The translations under genes were made by a program, and so were the position numbers. Below are positions 24,167 to 33,600 of a DNA stretch of 64,000 nucleotides, piece by piece (within the stretch, counting starts at the first letter, position 1; every line of letters begins with the position of its first letter). Origin of the DNA: CAVZCK01 sp963798805 (lineage in GTDB: Bacteria; Pseudomonadota; Alphaproteobacteria; Rhizobiales; Rhodomicrobiaceae). Under the pieces are notes generated by a model. The model made no database searches. It saw nothing but the letters and a program-made list of their open reading frames with translations, and was not told the DNA's origin. The DNA lies in the NCBI GenBank assembly GCA_963798805.1, contig CAWCVC010000017.1:287096-351095 (forward strand), in the 5' to 3' direction.

Positions 24167-25566
24167 GCAACACCTTTCTGGCTCGGATCGTCCGGCGCAG
24201 TCTGCATGCCCGGCGCCGGGTAAAGCGGGGGTTCGCTCTTTCGCGCCTGGCGGATCAGCTCGCCGACATTGGTCCAGGCGGGCTTGCTGCTGAAGCGGCT
24301 GCGCAGATAGGCGGTGAGCGCCTCGATCTGGCTGTCGCTGAGACTGGCGCGGAAGCCCGGCATGATCGCGCTCTGCTCGCCTGAGCTCGCCGGCAGACCG
24401 TAGAGCGTGACATTCACCAGATTGCGCGGCGCGGGCGCCTGCAAAGCTGTGCTCAGAGCCAGATTGATGCCGCCGAAGGGCAGAGGCCGGCCGGCTTCGT
24501 GGCAATTGGCGCAGGCCGCCGCGTAGATCCTCGCGCCCTCGTCATTGCCGGCTTGCGGGTTGGCAGGCGGCGGCGAAATCTGGCTGTCGGCCGAGGTGAG
24601 CTTCTCCGGACGCGTCTGGGCCGAGGTTGCGGCGCCCTTCGCCTCCTCGCCCTTCTCCGGGGCGGACGCAGATTTTTGCGTCAGACTGCTGAGATAGGTT
24701 GCGATCGCGTCGATGTCGTCATCCGAGGCGACCGCCAGATTCTCCACCACCGGCGACATCGGCCCGCGCGCCATGCCATGCTGCTGCTGCCAGCCATGGC
24801 GCAGATAGAAGGCGAGCGCTTCCTTGGTCCAGGGCGTCGGTGCGGGCGACTTGCTATTGATCGCATAGGCATGCCAGCCCTCGACATCGGCTCCGTCTAA
24901 GCGCTGGTCCTTCTTCTCCGCGCCGGCCTCGTTGCGCGGCGTATGGCAGGCGCCGCAATGGCCGAGGCCGTCAACGAGATAGGCGCCGCGGTTCCATGCC
25001 GCGCTTTGCTTCGGGTCCGGCTGGTACGGGCCTTTTTTGAGGTAGAGCAGGTTCCAACCGGCGAGCGCCAATCCGGTATTGTAAGGGAAGCGCACCTCGT
25101 TCTTCGGCTTCTTGGCGTACACCGCGGGAAGGCTCATCAGGTAAGCGTAGATCGCCTTGTCATCCTCGTCGGTGACCAGCGTGAAGTGGTCATAGGGGAA
25201 AACCGGATAGATATGGTGCCCCTCGCGGTCGACACCTTCGCGCATGGCCCGCTGGAAGTCGGCTTCCGTCCAACGCCCGATGCCGGTTTGCGTGTCCGGC
25301 GTGATGTTGCTCGAATAGATCTTGCCGAAAGGCGTCTCGAACAGGCGGCCTCCGGCGAAAAGCTTGCCGCCGGCCTTGGTGTGGCAGACGGCGCAGTCAC
25401 CCATAGCGGCGAGCACGCCGCCGCGCTTGACCAGCGACTTGTCGTGGGAGGCGGCGGCTGGCGGATTGGCCTGCACGGCGTCGGACCGCGGCGCCTCGGC
25501 GGCGAAGGCGATGCCGGTCAGGGCTGTGAGGGCAAGCGAACTCAGGAGAACTTTAATGGCGGTCAT
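24160..25566 (-). CDS. Triheme cytochrome c subunit (alcohol/aldehyde dehydrogenase type)
   Basis: A 468-residue exported cytochrome with a signal peptide (MTAIKVLLSSLALTALTGIAFAAEA) and three CXXCH motifs: CAVCH (Cys58), CGACH in the middle third and CANCH near three quarters. The layout of three class I domains matches the cytochrome subunits of gluconate and alcohol dehydrogenases and of membrane aldehyde dehydrogenases. There is a Pro/Ala-rich linker with SADSQISPPPANPQ between hemes 2 and 3. It should take electrons from the molybdenum hydroxylase and pass them to ubiquinone or a terminal oxidase. First gene of the three-gene operon; the ATG at 25566 is preferred over one 12 codons upstream. 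Confidence 0.93.
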   Translation of the reverse strand: MTAIKVLLSSLALTALTGIAFAAEAPRSDAVQANPPAAASHDKSLVKRGGVLAAMGDCAVCHTKAGGKLFAGGRLFETPFGKIYSSNITPDTQTGIGRWTEADFQRAMREGVDREGHHIYPVFPYDHFTLVTDEDDKAIYAYLMSLPAVYAKKPKNEVRFPYNTGLALAGWNLLYLKKGPYQPDPKQSAAWNRGAYLVDGLGHCGACHTPRNEAGAEKKDQRLDGADVEGWHAYAINSKSPAPTPWTKEALAFYLRHGWQQQHGMARGPMSPVVENLAVASDDDIDAIATYLSSLTQKSASAPEKGEEAKGAATSAQTRPEKLTSADSQISPPPANPQAGNDEGARIYAAACANCHEAGRPLPFGGINLALSTALQAPAPRNLVNVTLYGLPASSGEQSAIMPGFRASLSDSQIEALTAYLRSRFSSKPAWTNVGELIRQARKSEPPLYPAPGMQTAPDDPSQKGVAW

Positions 25567-25787
25567 GTGGACAGCTCTTCGCCTCTGCGGGCGGGGCGAC
25601 ATCGGCCCGGCGTGCCCTTTAACTTCCGGGGTCGCGACCTGGTTCCCAGCACAGCACAGATTTTGGCGGATCGCTTGCGAGCGGACAAGCAGGGCGAGAG
25701 GGACGATTGCGCGACGCGCACCGATAACTTTTTAGCGGCGGAAGAAAAGCTCGGGGCGTCTGCAGGCGGGCGCGTCGGCGCCGCGGG

Positions 25788-27578
25788 TCAAACTGGCCCG
25801 CGCGCCTCGTTGCCGTAGGGACGGATGCTGTCGGCGACCGAGTCGGCGATATGCTCCTTGGTGATCATTCCGACCACGTCCTTGCCGCGCGGGATTCTCA
25901 TACTACCCTTGGTGACGATCGCCATCGTCGCGCCGCGCCGCCACATGCGCTCGACCACATCAAAGACCACATCCTGGGCGCGAGCCACGGTGAAGTTCTT
26001 CTGGGCGATCTTTCCGAGCAGGACGCCGGCATATGCGCCTTCGAGACCGCGCCGAAGCTCGGTGTTGACCCTCAGCACGCCGATAATGCGGTCGTTCCGC
26101 GTCACCACGATATGCTTCATGCCGACGCTCGAATTCTCGCGCAGAAAGGCGGCGAAGTCCGTATCGGCCGGCAGCAGGATGACCTCCTCGTCCATGACCT
26201 CTTCGGCATGGCGGACCAGAAACATATTGGCGTGCAGCGCCTTGGGGATCAGGTGGCCGCGAGTGACCAGCTTGATGGTGTAGATGTTCTCGCGCGACAG
26301 CATGCGCCTGACGCCGAGGCTGAGCGCCACCGCGACGATGATCGGCATGATGATGTCGTAATCGCGCGTCATCTCGAAGATCATGGTGACGGCGGTCATT
26401 GCCGCGCCGGTGCCGCCGCCCACCATCGCCGCCATGCCGATCATGGCGCAGTTGACCGGATCGAGCCCGGAAACCGGATAGATGAAGGTCACGAGGCTGC
26501 CGAAGGCGCCCCCGACGGTCGCACCCATGAACAGCGACGGCGAGAAAATGCCGCCCGACGCGCCCGAGCCGAGGCTGACCGAGGTGGCGAACAGCTTTGC
26601 CACGAACAGGACGAGCAGCAGGTCGAAGGCGGTGAGATGGCTCTGCAGAATGGCCTGGATGGTGGCGTAGCCGACGCCCTGAACGTAATAATGCCCACTC
26701 AGCCTCAGCAGCGCATAGATCAGGATGCCGACCATGAGCATGCCGATGGAATGACGCAGATAGGGATTGGTCACGCGGTGAAAGACATCCTCAGCCAGCG
26801 TCAGGCCACGGATGAAGGCCGTCGCCACGACGCCCATGAGCGCGCCGAGCAGGGCGAAGAGCAAAAGCGCCAGGAGCGGCGCCTGCTCGTTGGACAGAAG
26901 CAGTGTCGAGGGCACCACGAAGGCAGGCTGCAGGCCGAGGAAGATCCTGCCGATGAAGGTGGCGGTGCCGGTTGCCAGCGCGACAGGCAGAAATGTGCGT
27001 GCGCTGAGCTCGGGAAGCATCAGCTCGATGGCGAACATGACGCCGCCGATCGGCGTGTTGAATGTGGCGGCGATGCCCGCGCCGGCGCCCGCGGCAACCA
27101 GCGTGATCCGCTGCCAGGGCGCCATCATCACCAGCCGCCCGATGGTGGAGCCAAGCGTCGCGCCGATCTGGATGATCGGCCCCTCGCGCCCGACCGCCGC
27201 CCCCGTGCCGATGGAGAAGGCGGAGGCAAGCGATTTCACCGCGGCGACCACCGGCCGGATAATGCCTTCGCGGTAATAGATGGCGTCGAGCACCTCAGGC
27301 ACGCCGTGGCCACGCGCCTCGGGCGCGAAATTGGTGACCAGGAAGGTGACGATGAGGCCGCCGACGACCGGGACCAGGATGATGAGCGGCCCCCAGGGGC
27401 TCGGCGGGGTGAACTGATTGGCGTCGAAATCGAAGGAATAGACGCCGAGAAAGGAGAGATTATGGATGAAGGCGATCAGGGCGCGAAACAAGACCGCGCC
27501 GAGCCCGGTAATGACGCCGACCAGGACCGCCATAATGGAGAATGAGAAAAGGCCGATGCTGCGAAATCTTTCCATCAT
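25788..27578 (-). CDS. ClC-family chloride channel/antiporter with CBS domains
   Basis: About 596 residues: a ClC transport domain (about 1-430, ten or more hydrophobic segments) and two C-terminal CBS domains (about 450-590). Signature motifs are GREGPIIQIGA, with the gating Glu of the GREGP loop, and GSGASGGIFSPSLFMGA. The GxFxP motif is GIFSP. The family contains both Cl-/H+ exchangers and channels; the retained gating Glu leaves exchange possible. CBS domains usually bind adenine nucleotides and tune activity. The frame opens with a GTG at 27584 followed by ATGs at 27578 and 27575; no ribosome binding site decides between them. Confidence 0.92.
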   Translation of the reverse strand: MMERFRSIGLFSFSIMAVLVGVITGLGAVLFRALIAFIHNLSFLGVYSFDFDANQFTPPSPWGPLIILVPVVGGLIVTFLVTNFAPEARGHGVPEVLDAIYYREGIIRPVVAAVKSLASAFSIGTGAAVGREGPIIQIGATLGSTIGRLVMMAPWQRITLVAAGAGAGIAATFNTPIGGVMFAIELMLPELSARTFLPVALATGTATFIGRIFLGLQPAFVVPSTLLLSNEQAPLLALLLFALLGALMGVVATAFIRGLTLAEDVFHRVTNPYLRHSIGMLMVGILIYALLRLSGHYYVQGVGYATIQAILQSHLTAFDLLLVLFVAKLFATSVSLGSGASGGIFSPSLFMGATVGGAFGSLVTFIYPVSGLDPVNCAMIGMAAMVGGGTGAAMTAVTMIFEMTRDYDIIMPIIVAVALSLGVRRMLSRENIYTIKLVTRGHLIPKALHANMFLVRHAEEVMDEEVILLPADTDFAAFLRENSSVGMKHIVVTRNDRIIGVLRVNTELRRGLEGAYAGVLLGKIAQKNFTVARAQDVVFDVVERMWRRGATMAIVTKGSMRIPRGKDVVGMITKEHIADSVADSIRPYGNEARGPV

Positions 27579-27887
27579 TGTCACGCGCGCCGCTTTTGCA
27601 GACGAATAGCCCCCGGCGACGGCGCAGCCGCGGAGCTTGATTTATACGTTGGCCAGGGGGTCGGGAGAACCGCGCGGTGGTCGAACGATTGGATATATTG
27701 CAGGCGAAGAACTAACGCACATCGTTTGCCGGGGCAAGCCTGCCTTCCAGATATCGCGATCCTTGTCCCCGCTGATTGCATAGTCAGGGCTGCGGCATAT
27801 CGGAGCGCCTGTCGCAGCCTGCGGCCTCATGGATGTCTGATCGTGCGGCTTTTGCGGACGGCATGGTCTCGCCGGCCGCGGCGATGC
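27579..27887. other. Intergenic stretch without recognisable genes
   Basis: About 309 bases between the ClC gene and a small membrane protein gene. Short open frames on both strands lack ribosome binding sites and family resemblance. I see no terminator-quality hairpin and no repeat of the families found elsewhere in the window. It presumably holds the ClC promoter. Confidence 0.4.
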
Positions 27888-28133
27888 TCAGTCCTCGCCG
27901 GCGATGACGCCGACCGCCGTCGCGATGACCAGAGGGACGAAGATGAGCGCGGAGCCGATGAGGAAGATGGTTGCGGTCGCGGCGGGCTCGGCGGAGGCGA
28001 GGATGAGGCTCCAGATGCCGAGCGTGTTGGTCACGAGAACGAGGAGGCCGCTCAGTAAGCCGAAGGAGCATCCCGCCAAGCCCTGAATGGCTAGGTAGCG
28101 CGCCGTGGAGAAGCCGTGCCTGTCCCGTCTCAT
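27888..28133 (-). CDS. Small two-helix membrane protein, unknown function
   Basis: An 81-residue protein with a basic start (MRRDRHG) and two hydrophobic segments, about residues 20-44 (GCSFGLLSGLLVLVTNTLGIWSLIL) and 52-76 (ATATIFLIGSALIFVPLVIATAVGV). No clear ribosome binding site precedes the ATG, and the family is not recognised. The regular membrane-protein composition makes coding likely. It lies between an NhaP-type antiporter gene (upstream on the same strand) and the ClC gene, so it may be expressed with these ion transporters. A longer overlapping frame on the same strand in another phase looks random. Confidence 0.5.
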   Translation of the reverse strand: MRRDRHGFSTARYLAIQGLAGCSFGLLSGLLVLVTNTLGIWSLILASAEPAATATIFLIGSALIFVPLVIATAVGVIAGED

Positions 28134-28209
28134 GCACAGGCAATGCGGATTTCGGCTTCAGAGTTCCCGCCCGTCTCGCGCAGAGGCCCGGTCTCGATTC
28201 TTTGCTGGT

Positions 28210-28259
28210 AGCGCGATCGGCCGGAAAACCGGATTCCACTTTTCCTGATCGCGCTCTAA
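28210..28259 (-). repeat. Dispersed palindromic repeat, copy 4 (inverted short form)
   Basis: GTAGCGCGATC and GATCGCGCTCTA pair around CGGAAAACCGGATTCCACTTTTCC, which is the reverse complement of the core found at 10754, 16776 and 52142. It overlaps the stop codon of the antiporter gene and forms its immediate 3' end, so it could act as a transcript terminator or stabiliser. Confidence 0.75.
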
Positions 28260-29836
28260 CCCCCGTCGCTATATCGCCTCGTGTAAAGATCGGCGCGGTC
28301 GAGGACTTCCTCGATGCGGTGGAAGGCAAGATCGCCGATCTCGCCCTGGGAGCGCATGGCGAAGATCGCCTCGCGCGCCGCCCTGACCGCCATCAGCCTG
28401 CGCTTTTCGTGCCCGGTCAGCCGATGGCCGTCCGCTTCGCGCTCCTCGCCGAGTTCGAGGATGGCGTGATATTCGACCCGCAGCGACTCGGCATAGATCG
28501 AGTCGTCGCCGTTCAGCGTGGCCAGGCCCGCTTCGAGCGCCCGCCGCCGAGCCATGGCGAACTCGCGGTCGACCTGATGGTCGTCGGGCACATGCAGCAG
28601 CCGCACCAGGGGACCGAGGGTGAAACCCTGGATGAGCAGAGTGCCGAGCACGACGATGAAGGCCGCGAACTGGATGAGATCCCGCTCCGGGACCCCTGCC
28701 GGTAGTGCGAGCGCCGCGGCCAGGCTGACGATGCCGCGCATGCCGCTCCACGAGATGATCAGGCCGCCGCGCGTGGTGGGGCGGCTCACTCGGTCTGGCA
28801 AATCGAAGCCGAACATCCAATTCTTGAAGCGCAGCGCCGAATTGTAGCTCATCACCCAGGCAATGCGCACAAGGATCACGGTGGCGAGCACCGCGCCGCC
28901 GACGACGAAATAGCCGGCCCGCTGTTCCGGGCTGAGCTTCGCCAGCAATGGACCGAGCTGAAGCCCGATCAGCGTGAAGGCGAGCACATTGGAGAGGAAC
29001 ACGACCGTATCCCACACGGCGTAGGATTTCATCCGCAGCACCGGATCGGAGCGGCTGCCGCCAAGCCGCGCGATGGCGATGCCATAAGCGACCATGGTCA
29101 GGATCGGCGATAGGTTCAGGAATTCGGCGAGGATCCACACTCCATAAGTGCCGGCGAACTGCAATACGATCGAGGCCGGCGCGTAATGGATGAAGCGGAA
29201 GGCGCGCGGATACAGCCAGCCGAGCGTGCCGCCGACAACGACGCTGCCGATCACGCTGACCGCATAGGTCGGCACGAGCGCTGCGAGCGTCGCATTGCCG
29301 TCGGACACGAACCGCAAGGCCACGGCGAAGATGAGCAGGGCGGTCGCATCGTTGAAGAGGCTTTCGCCTTCCAGGATCTGCAGCACGCGATTGGGGATAT
29401 TGACCTGCCGCAGCACGGCGGTAGCCGCCGCGGCATCGGGCGGCGCGACCATGGCGCCCAGCGCAATAGCGGCCGCCCATGTCGCATCTGGCACGAAGGC
29501 GCGAAACACGACGGCGACCGCCGCCGTGGTGACGCCGACCGCCACCACGACGAGGGTGATGATCGGCAAACGGTTGTCGCGCAGGTCGCGCAGCGAGGTG
29601 TCGTAGGCGGCGTCGAGCAGCACCGGCGCCACGAAGATCGCCAGCGCGAGGCTGGGGTCGAGGGCGATGACCGGGGTGCCCGGCAGCATGGCGAGCACCG
29701 CGCCGCCCATCGCAAGCAGCGACGGATACGGCACGGACAGGCTCGACGCCAGCCGCGTCAGCAGCACGGCTATGACGAGCAGGACGAGAATCGAGACAAA
29801 AAAAATCACGCTGACTCTGCCTTCCGGCGCCGGCAT
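28256..29836 (-). CDS. CPA1-family Na+/H+ antiporter (NhaP type)
   Basis: A 526-residue antiporter with 12 or so hydrophobic segments in the first 410 residues and a charged cytoplasmic tail (about 420-526) rich in Arg/Glu. CPA1 marks are LVFVAPVLLDAAY-like segment (FVAPVLLDAAYDTSL), GAMVAPPDAAAATAV, LEGESLFNDATALLIF with the ion-binding Asn-Asp pair, and SWSGMRGIVSLAAALALP. It exchanges Na+ (or K+) for H+ at the inner membrane. An open frame extends far upstream to 30550, but that part is the antisense of a cupin gene plus a CheB remnant; the ATG at 29836 starts just before the first helix. Confidence 0.93.
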   Translation of the reverse strand: MPAPEGRVSVIFFVSILVLLVIAVLLTRLASSLSVPYPSLLAMGGAVLAMLPGTPVIALDPSLALAIFVAPVLLDAAYDTSLRDLRDNRLPIITLVVVAVGVTTAAVAVVFRAFVPDATWAAAIALGAMVAPPDAAAATAVLRQVNIPNRVLQILEGESLFNDATALLIFAVALRFVSDGNATLAALVPTYAVSVIGSVVVGGTLGWLYPRAFRFIHYAPASIVLQFAGTYGVWILAEFLNLSPILTMVAYGIAIARLGGSRSDPVLRMKSYAVWDTVVFLSNVLAFTLIGLQLGPLLAKLSPEQRAGYFVVGGAVLATVILVRIAWVMSYNSALRFKNWMFGFDLPDRVSRPTTRGGLIISWSGMRGIVSLAAALALPAGVPERDLIQFAAFIVVLGTLLIQGFTLGPLVRLLHVPDDHQVDREFAMARRRALEAGLATLNGDDSIYAESLRVEYHAILELGEEREADGHRLTGHEKRRLMAVRAAREAIFAMRSQGEIGDLAFHRIEEVLDRADLYTRRYSDGG

Positions 29837-29944
29837 CGACCGCTTTGCAATCCGGCCGAGGAGTTTTAAATCGCTTATCGGGCAATGCCAAGGCCTGCGC
29901 GTGGAACCGACCCGCGGCGCGCCGCCAACCAGAGGAGAGCCGAC

Positions 29945-30283
29945 TTGCCTCAGCCGATCAACCTTTTCGGTGGCGTCCCGGCGAAAGCGGAGAGCGAGGT
30001 CGTCACCGAGCTTCTCGCCCATTCGGGCGTTCGCATCGAGCGGATCGTCTCGACCGGCCAGACGACGCCGGCCGATACTCCCTATGATCAGGACCATGAC
30101 GAATGGGTGCTCGTGCTCGCCGGAGCGGCCGGGCTCTGGATCGAGGCGGAGGGCGAATGCGACTTGCGGCCCGGCGACTGCGTCTCCATTCCCGCTCATC
30201 GCCGCCACCGGGTCACCTGGACCGCGCAGGATGAGCCGACGATCTGGCTCGCCATCCATTTCCCGCCGGCCCGCGCGGCATAA
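29945..30283 (+). CDS. Cupin-domain protein
   Basis: A 112-residue single-domain cupin. The two motifs are visible as PYDQDHDEWVLVLAGAAGLWIEAEG (motif 1, with His and Glu) and LRPGDCVSIPAHRRHRVTW (motif 2, with His), so a metal site is likely. TTG at 29945 is chosen as start because AGAGGAGAG lies at 29931-29939; an in-frame ATG at 29885 would add 20 residues with no family resemblance. Its reaction is unknown; small cupins of this type act as isomerases, dioxygenases or regulators. It diverges from the antiporter gene 108 bp away. Confidence 0.82.
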   Translation: MPQPINLFGGVPAKAESEVVTELLAHSGVRIERIVSTGQTTPADTPYDQDHDEWVLVLAGAAGLWIEAEGECDLRPGDCVSIPAHRRHRVTWTAQDEPTIWLAIHFPPARAA

Positions 30284-30490
30284 GCTGCGCCGCAGGCTCT
30301 CGTCGAGCATCGAACGGAAGTGGGTGGACAGGATCGAGGCTGGAAATTCGCAAGGGAAGCCTTTTGCCAGCACCTGAAGCGCTTCCACGCCTCCGGCGGA
30401 CGTGCCTATAGCAAGGATGCCCCGATCGCTCACTAGCGTCTGCGCGCTACTGCAATGGGAACGATCAGCTTCTCGCGGGGGTTCCGTCAT
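30281..30490 (-). pseudogene. Remnant of a CheB-type methylesterase N-terminus
   Basis: Read on the minus strand from an ATG at 30490, the frame gives DRGILAIGTSAGGVEALQVLAKGFPCEFPASIL and then a degraded HFRSMLDESLRR region. This is the start of a CheB catalytic domain with the nucleophile Ser motif GTSAGG. After about 50 homologous residues the resemblance ends where the sequence runs into the antisense of the cupin gene, so the rest of CheB is missing. An intact CheB domain is encoded on the other strand 200 bp away. It is likely a decayed paralogue; the overlap with the cupin 3' end marks the deletion point. Confidence 0.6.
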
Positions 30491-30638
30491 TACAGTCGAA
30501 TTCTGATCAGGGAGCGGCAGGCTTCTCTGTGGGGTTAACGATGTTCGCACACGCCCATGAAATCTTTATGCGTTCCCGCATCAGTATGCTGTATTTCAGG
30601 TTGCATTTGCCGGGCCTCGGCGCCGCGAGACTGATCCG

Positions 30639-33600
30639 ATGACCGGCGATGACACCACCATTGACGCAAACAGCCTTTCGTCCTCGGCTAACACGGGCCC
30701 CGTCGTCGTAGGCGTCGGCGCCTCTGCCGGCGGGGTTCGGGCGCTGGAGGAATTCTTTGCCGCGCTGCCGGAGAAGACCGGCGCCGCATTCGTCGTCGTC
30801 GTGCATCTGCACCCGAATTTTCAAAGCGAGCTGGCCCGCATCCTGGCGACGTACACGAACATGCCGGTTGTCCAGGTCGAGGGCGCCGAAACTTTGGAGG
30901 CAAACCACGTCTATGTCATCCCGCCCGATCGCCGTCTGCAATTGAGCGATAGCTGCGTATCGGCGGCAAACTTCGACGAGCCGCGCGGCCAGCGGGCGCC
31001 GGTGGATCTGTTCTTCCGCTCGCTCGGCGAGCACGGCGACGGCTTCGCGATCATTCTGACCGGCGCCGGCTCCGACGGGGCGCTCGGGGTGCGCGCCGTG
31101 AAGGAGGCCGGCGGCATCATCATGGTGCAGGATCCCGAGGAGGCCGAATATTCGTCGATGCCGCGTGCCGCCATCGCGACCGGCATTGCGGATTTCATCC
31201 TGCCGGTCCGCGAGCTTGCGGCGCGACTCGGCGAGTTGATCCGCAACAAGGCCAGCATCCCTCTTCCCGATCCACAGACTGTCGACGAGGAGATGCTGCG
31301 CCGCGTCCTCGCTCATCTGCGTGTCCGCACCGGCCATGATTTTCTGAAATATAAGCGCTCGACGATACTCAGGCGCATCGCTCGCCGCATGCAGGTCACG
31401 CGATCGGAGAACCTGCGCGAGTATAACGACGCACTGAGCGACAATCCGGAGGAAGTGCGGGCGCTGTTCGCCGATCTGCTCATCTCGGTGACGACATTCT
31501 TCCGTGACCGCGATTCGTTTGAGGCACTCAAGACGAGCGTCATACCGCAACTGTTCGAGGGTCGGGACGCGACCGATACGATTCGGGCCTGGGTGCCCGG
31601 TTGCGCAACCGGCGAGGAGGCCTACTCGATCGCGATGCTGCTCTCGGAGGAGGCGTCCCGCCACGAGCCTCGGCCGATGATGCAGGTGTTCGCCTCCGAC
31701 CTCGACGGCAACGCGCTGGCCATTGCGCGAGAAGGATTATATCCGGCTGCCATCGAAGCCGACGTCAGCGAGGAGCGTCTCCGGCGGTTCTTCACGCGCG
31801 ACAAGGACGGCTACCGGGTGCGTCAGGAACTGCGTGACCTCTTGCTGTTCGCTCTCCACGACGTGCTCAAGGACCCGCCGTTCTCCCGCGTCGATTTCAT
31901 CTCCTGCCGCAATCTGCTGATCTATCTGGATCGTGAGCTGCAGGAGCAGGTCTGCACCACCTTCCACTATGCCCTGAACGCCGGCGGCTTCCTGCTCGTT
32001 GGTTCCTCGGAGACGGCGGACCATCCGCCGGGTCTGTTTCGCCCCCTGGACCGCACCGCCCGCATCTATCAGTCTACCGCGCGCAGCGGCGACAAGCCGC
32101 GAATGCTGCCTCGTCTGATCGGAGGCACGATGCTGCGCGAACATCTGGCGCCATTCGGACGCGTACCGACGCCGACCGATGTGCTGAACGAAGCGGCGAT
32201 GCATCGTCGCGCCATCGAGAAGCTGGCGCCGCCGAGCATCCTGGTGGACGAGTCGCATCGTGTCATTCATCTGTCCGAAAGCGCCGGGCGCTACATCCAG
32301 CCGGCAGGTGGGCCGCTGAACAGCGACGTCGTCGATCTGGTAAGGGCCGAGCTCCGCTTCGAGCTGCGCTCCGCCCTGCACCGCGCCTTCGAGCAGCACC
32401 AGCCCACGCTCAGCCTGCCGATCCTCGTCCGCTTCAACGGCGCGCCGCATCGCGTCCATCTTCAGGTCAAGCCGTCAATGGACGATCAGGGCGCCGCAGC
32501 GCGCAATGCCGTGGTCATGTTCATCGAGGGCGAGCCTGTCGACGAAAAGCTCCTGGCGTCTGGCGAGCAGCAGCAGGCCACCAACGACACTGTGCGCCGG
32601 CTCACTCAGGAGCTGGAGCTCATGCAAGCGCGGCTGCGCACGGTGCGCGAAGAGTTGGAAACCGCCAATGAGGAGCTGCGGGCCGCCAATGAAGAGCTGC
32701 AATCGATCAATGAAGAATACCGCTCGACCTCCGAGGAACTGGAAACCAGCAAGGAGGAATTGCAGTCGATCAATGAGGAACTGCAGACGGTCAATATCGA
32801 GCTGAAGCTGAAGCTGGACACGATATCGCGAGCTCATAGCGATCTGCAGAACCTGATGGCGGCGACGGATGTCGGTACGCTGTTCGTCGATCCCGATCTG
32901 CGCATCAAGCGCTTTACCGAGCGGGTCACCGACCTGTTCAGCATCACGCCCGCCGACGAGGACCGGCCGATCACGGATTTCGCCCATCGGCTCGAATATG
33001 ACGGGCTGGTCAACGATATGCGCGGGGTGCTGTCCGATCTTGCCCCGGTCCACCGCGAAATCCGCAGCCGCGGCGGCCGCTGGTATGACGTCCGCATGCG
33101 GTCCTATCGCACTGTCGACAACAAGATCGACGGCGTGGTGATTACCTTCCTTGACGTGACCGAGCGCCGCCAGACACAAGAGGCCCTGCGCCAAAGCGAG
33201 CAGCAGCTCAAACAGCAAAAGCGCCTCGTAGAGCTGTCGCGCTCGCCCATCTTCGTCTGGGATTTCGATGGCGGTATCGTCGCGTGGAACCGCGGCAGCG
33301 AGGAGCTTTACGGCTACAGCCAGGCCGAGGTGATCGGAAAGCGCAAGGAGGAGCTTCTCCGAACGGTGGTGCCGAACTCATCCTTCACCGAGTTGCGCAA
33401 GGCGCTTCTCGAAAACGGTAATTGGCGCGGCGAGCTCAGGCATATCACCAAGAGCGGACGGGAGCTGACGGTCGAGAGCGAGATCGAGCTCGCATCCATC
33501 GACGGCCGGCGGCTCGTTCTCGAGAGCACGCGGGACGTCACCGAACGCAAGGCGCTGGAGCGCCACCAGCGGCTCCTGCTCAGCGAATTGACGCATCGGG

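Noticed and set aside
25851..27545. Long plus-strand frame opposite the ClC gene
   Set aside because: His/Asp/Arg-rich antisense translation without any domain; the ClC protein on the other strand has all family motifs.
28256..30550. 764-residue version of the antiporter
   Set aside because: The extra N-terminal part is made of the CheB remnant and the antisense of the cupin gene; antiporter resemblance begins only after the ATG at 29836.
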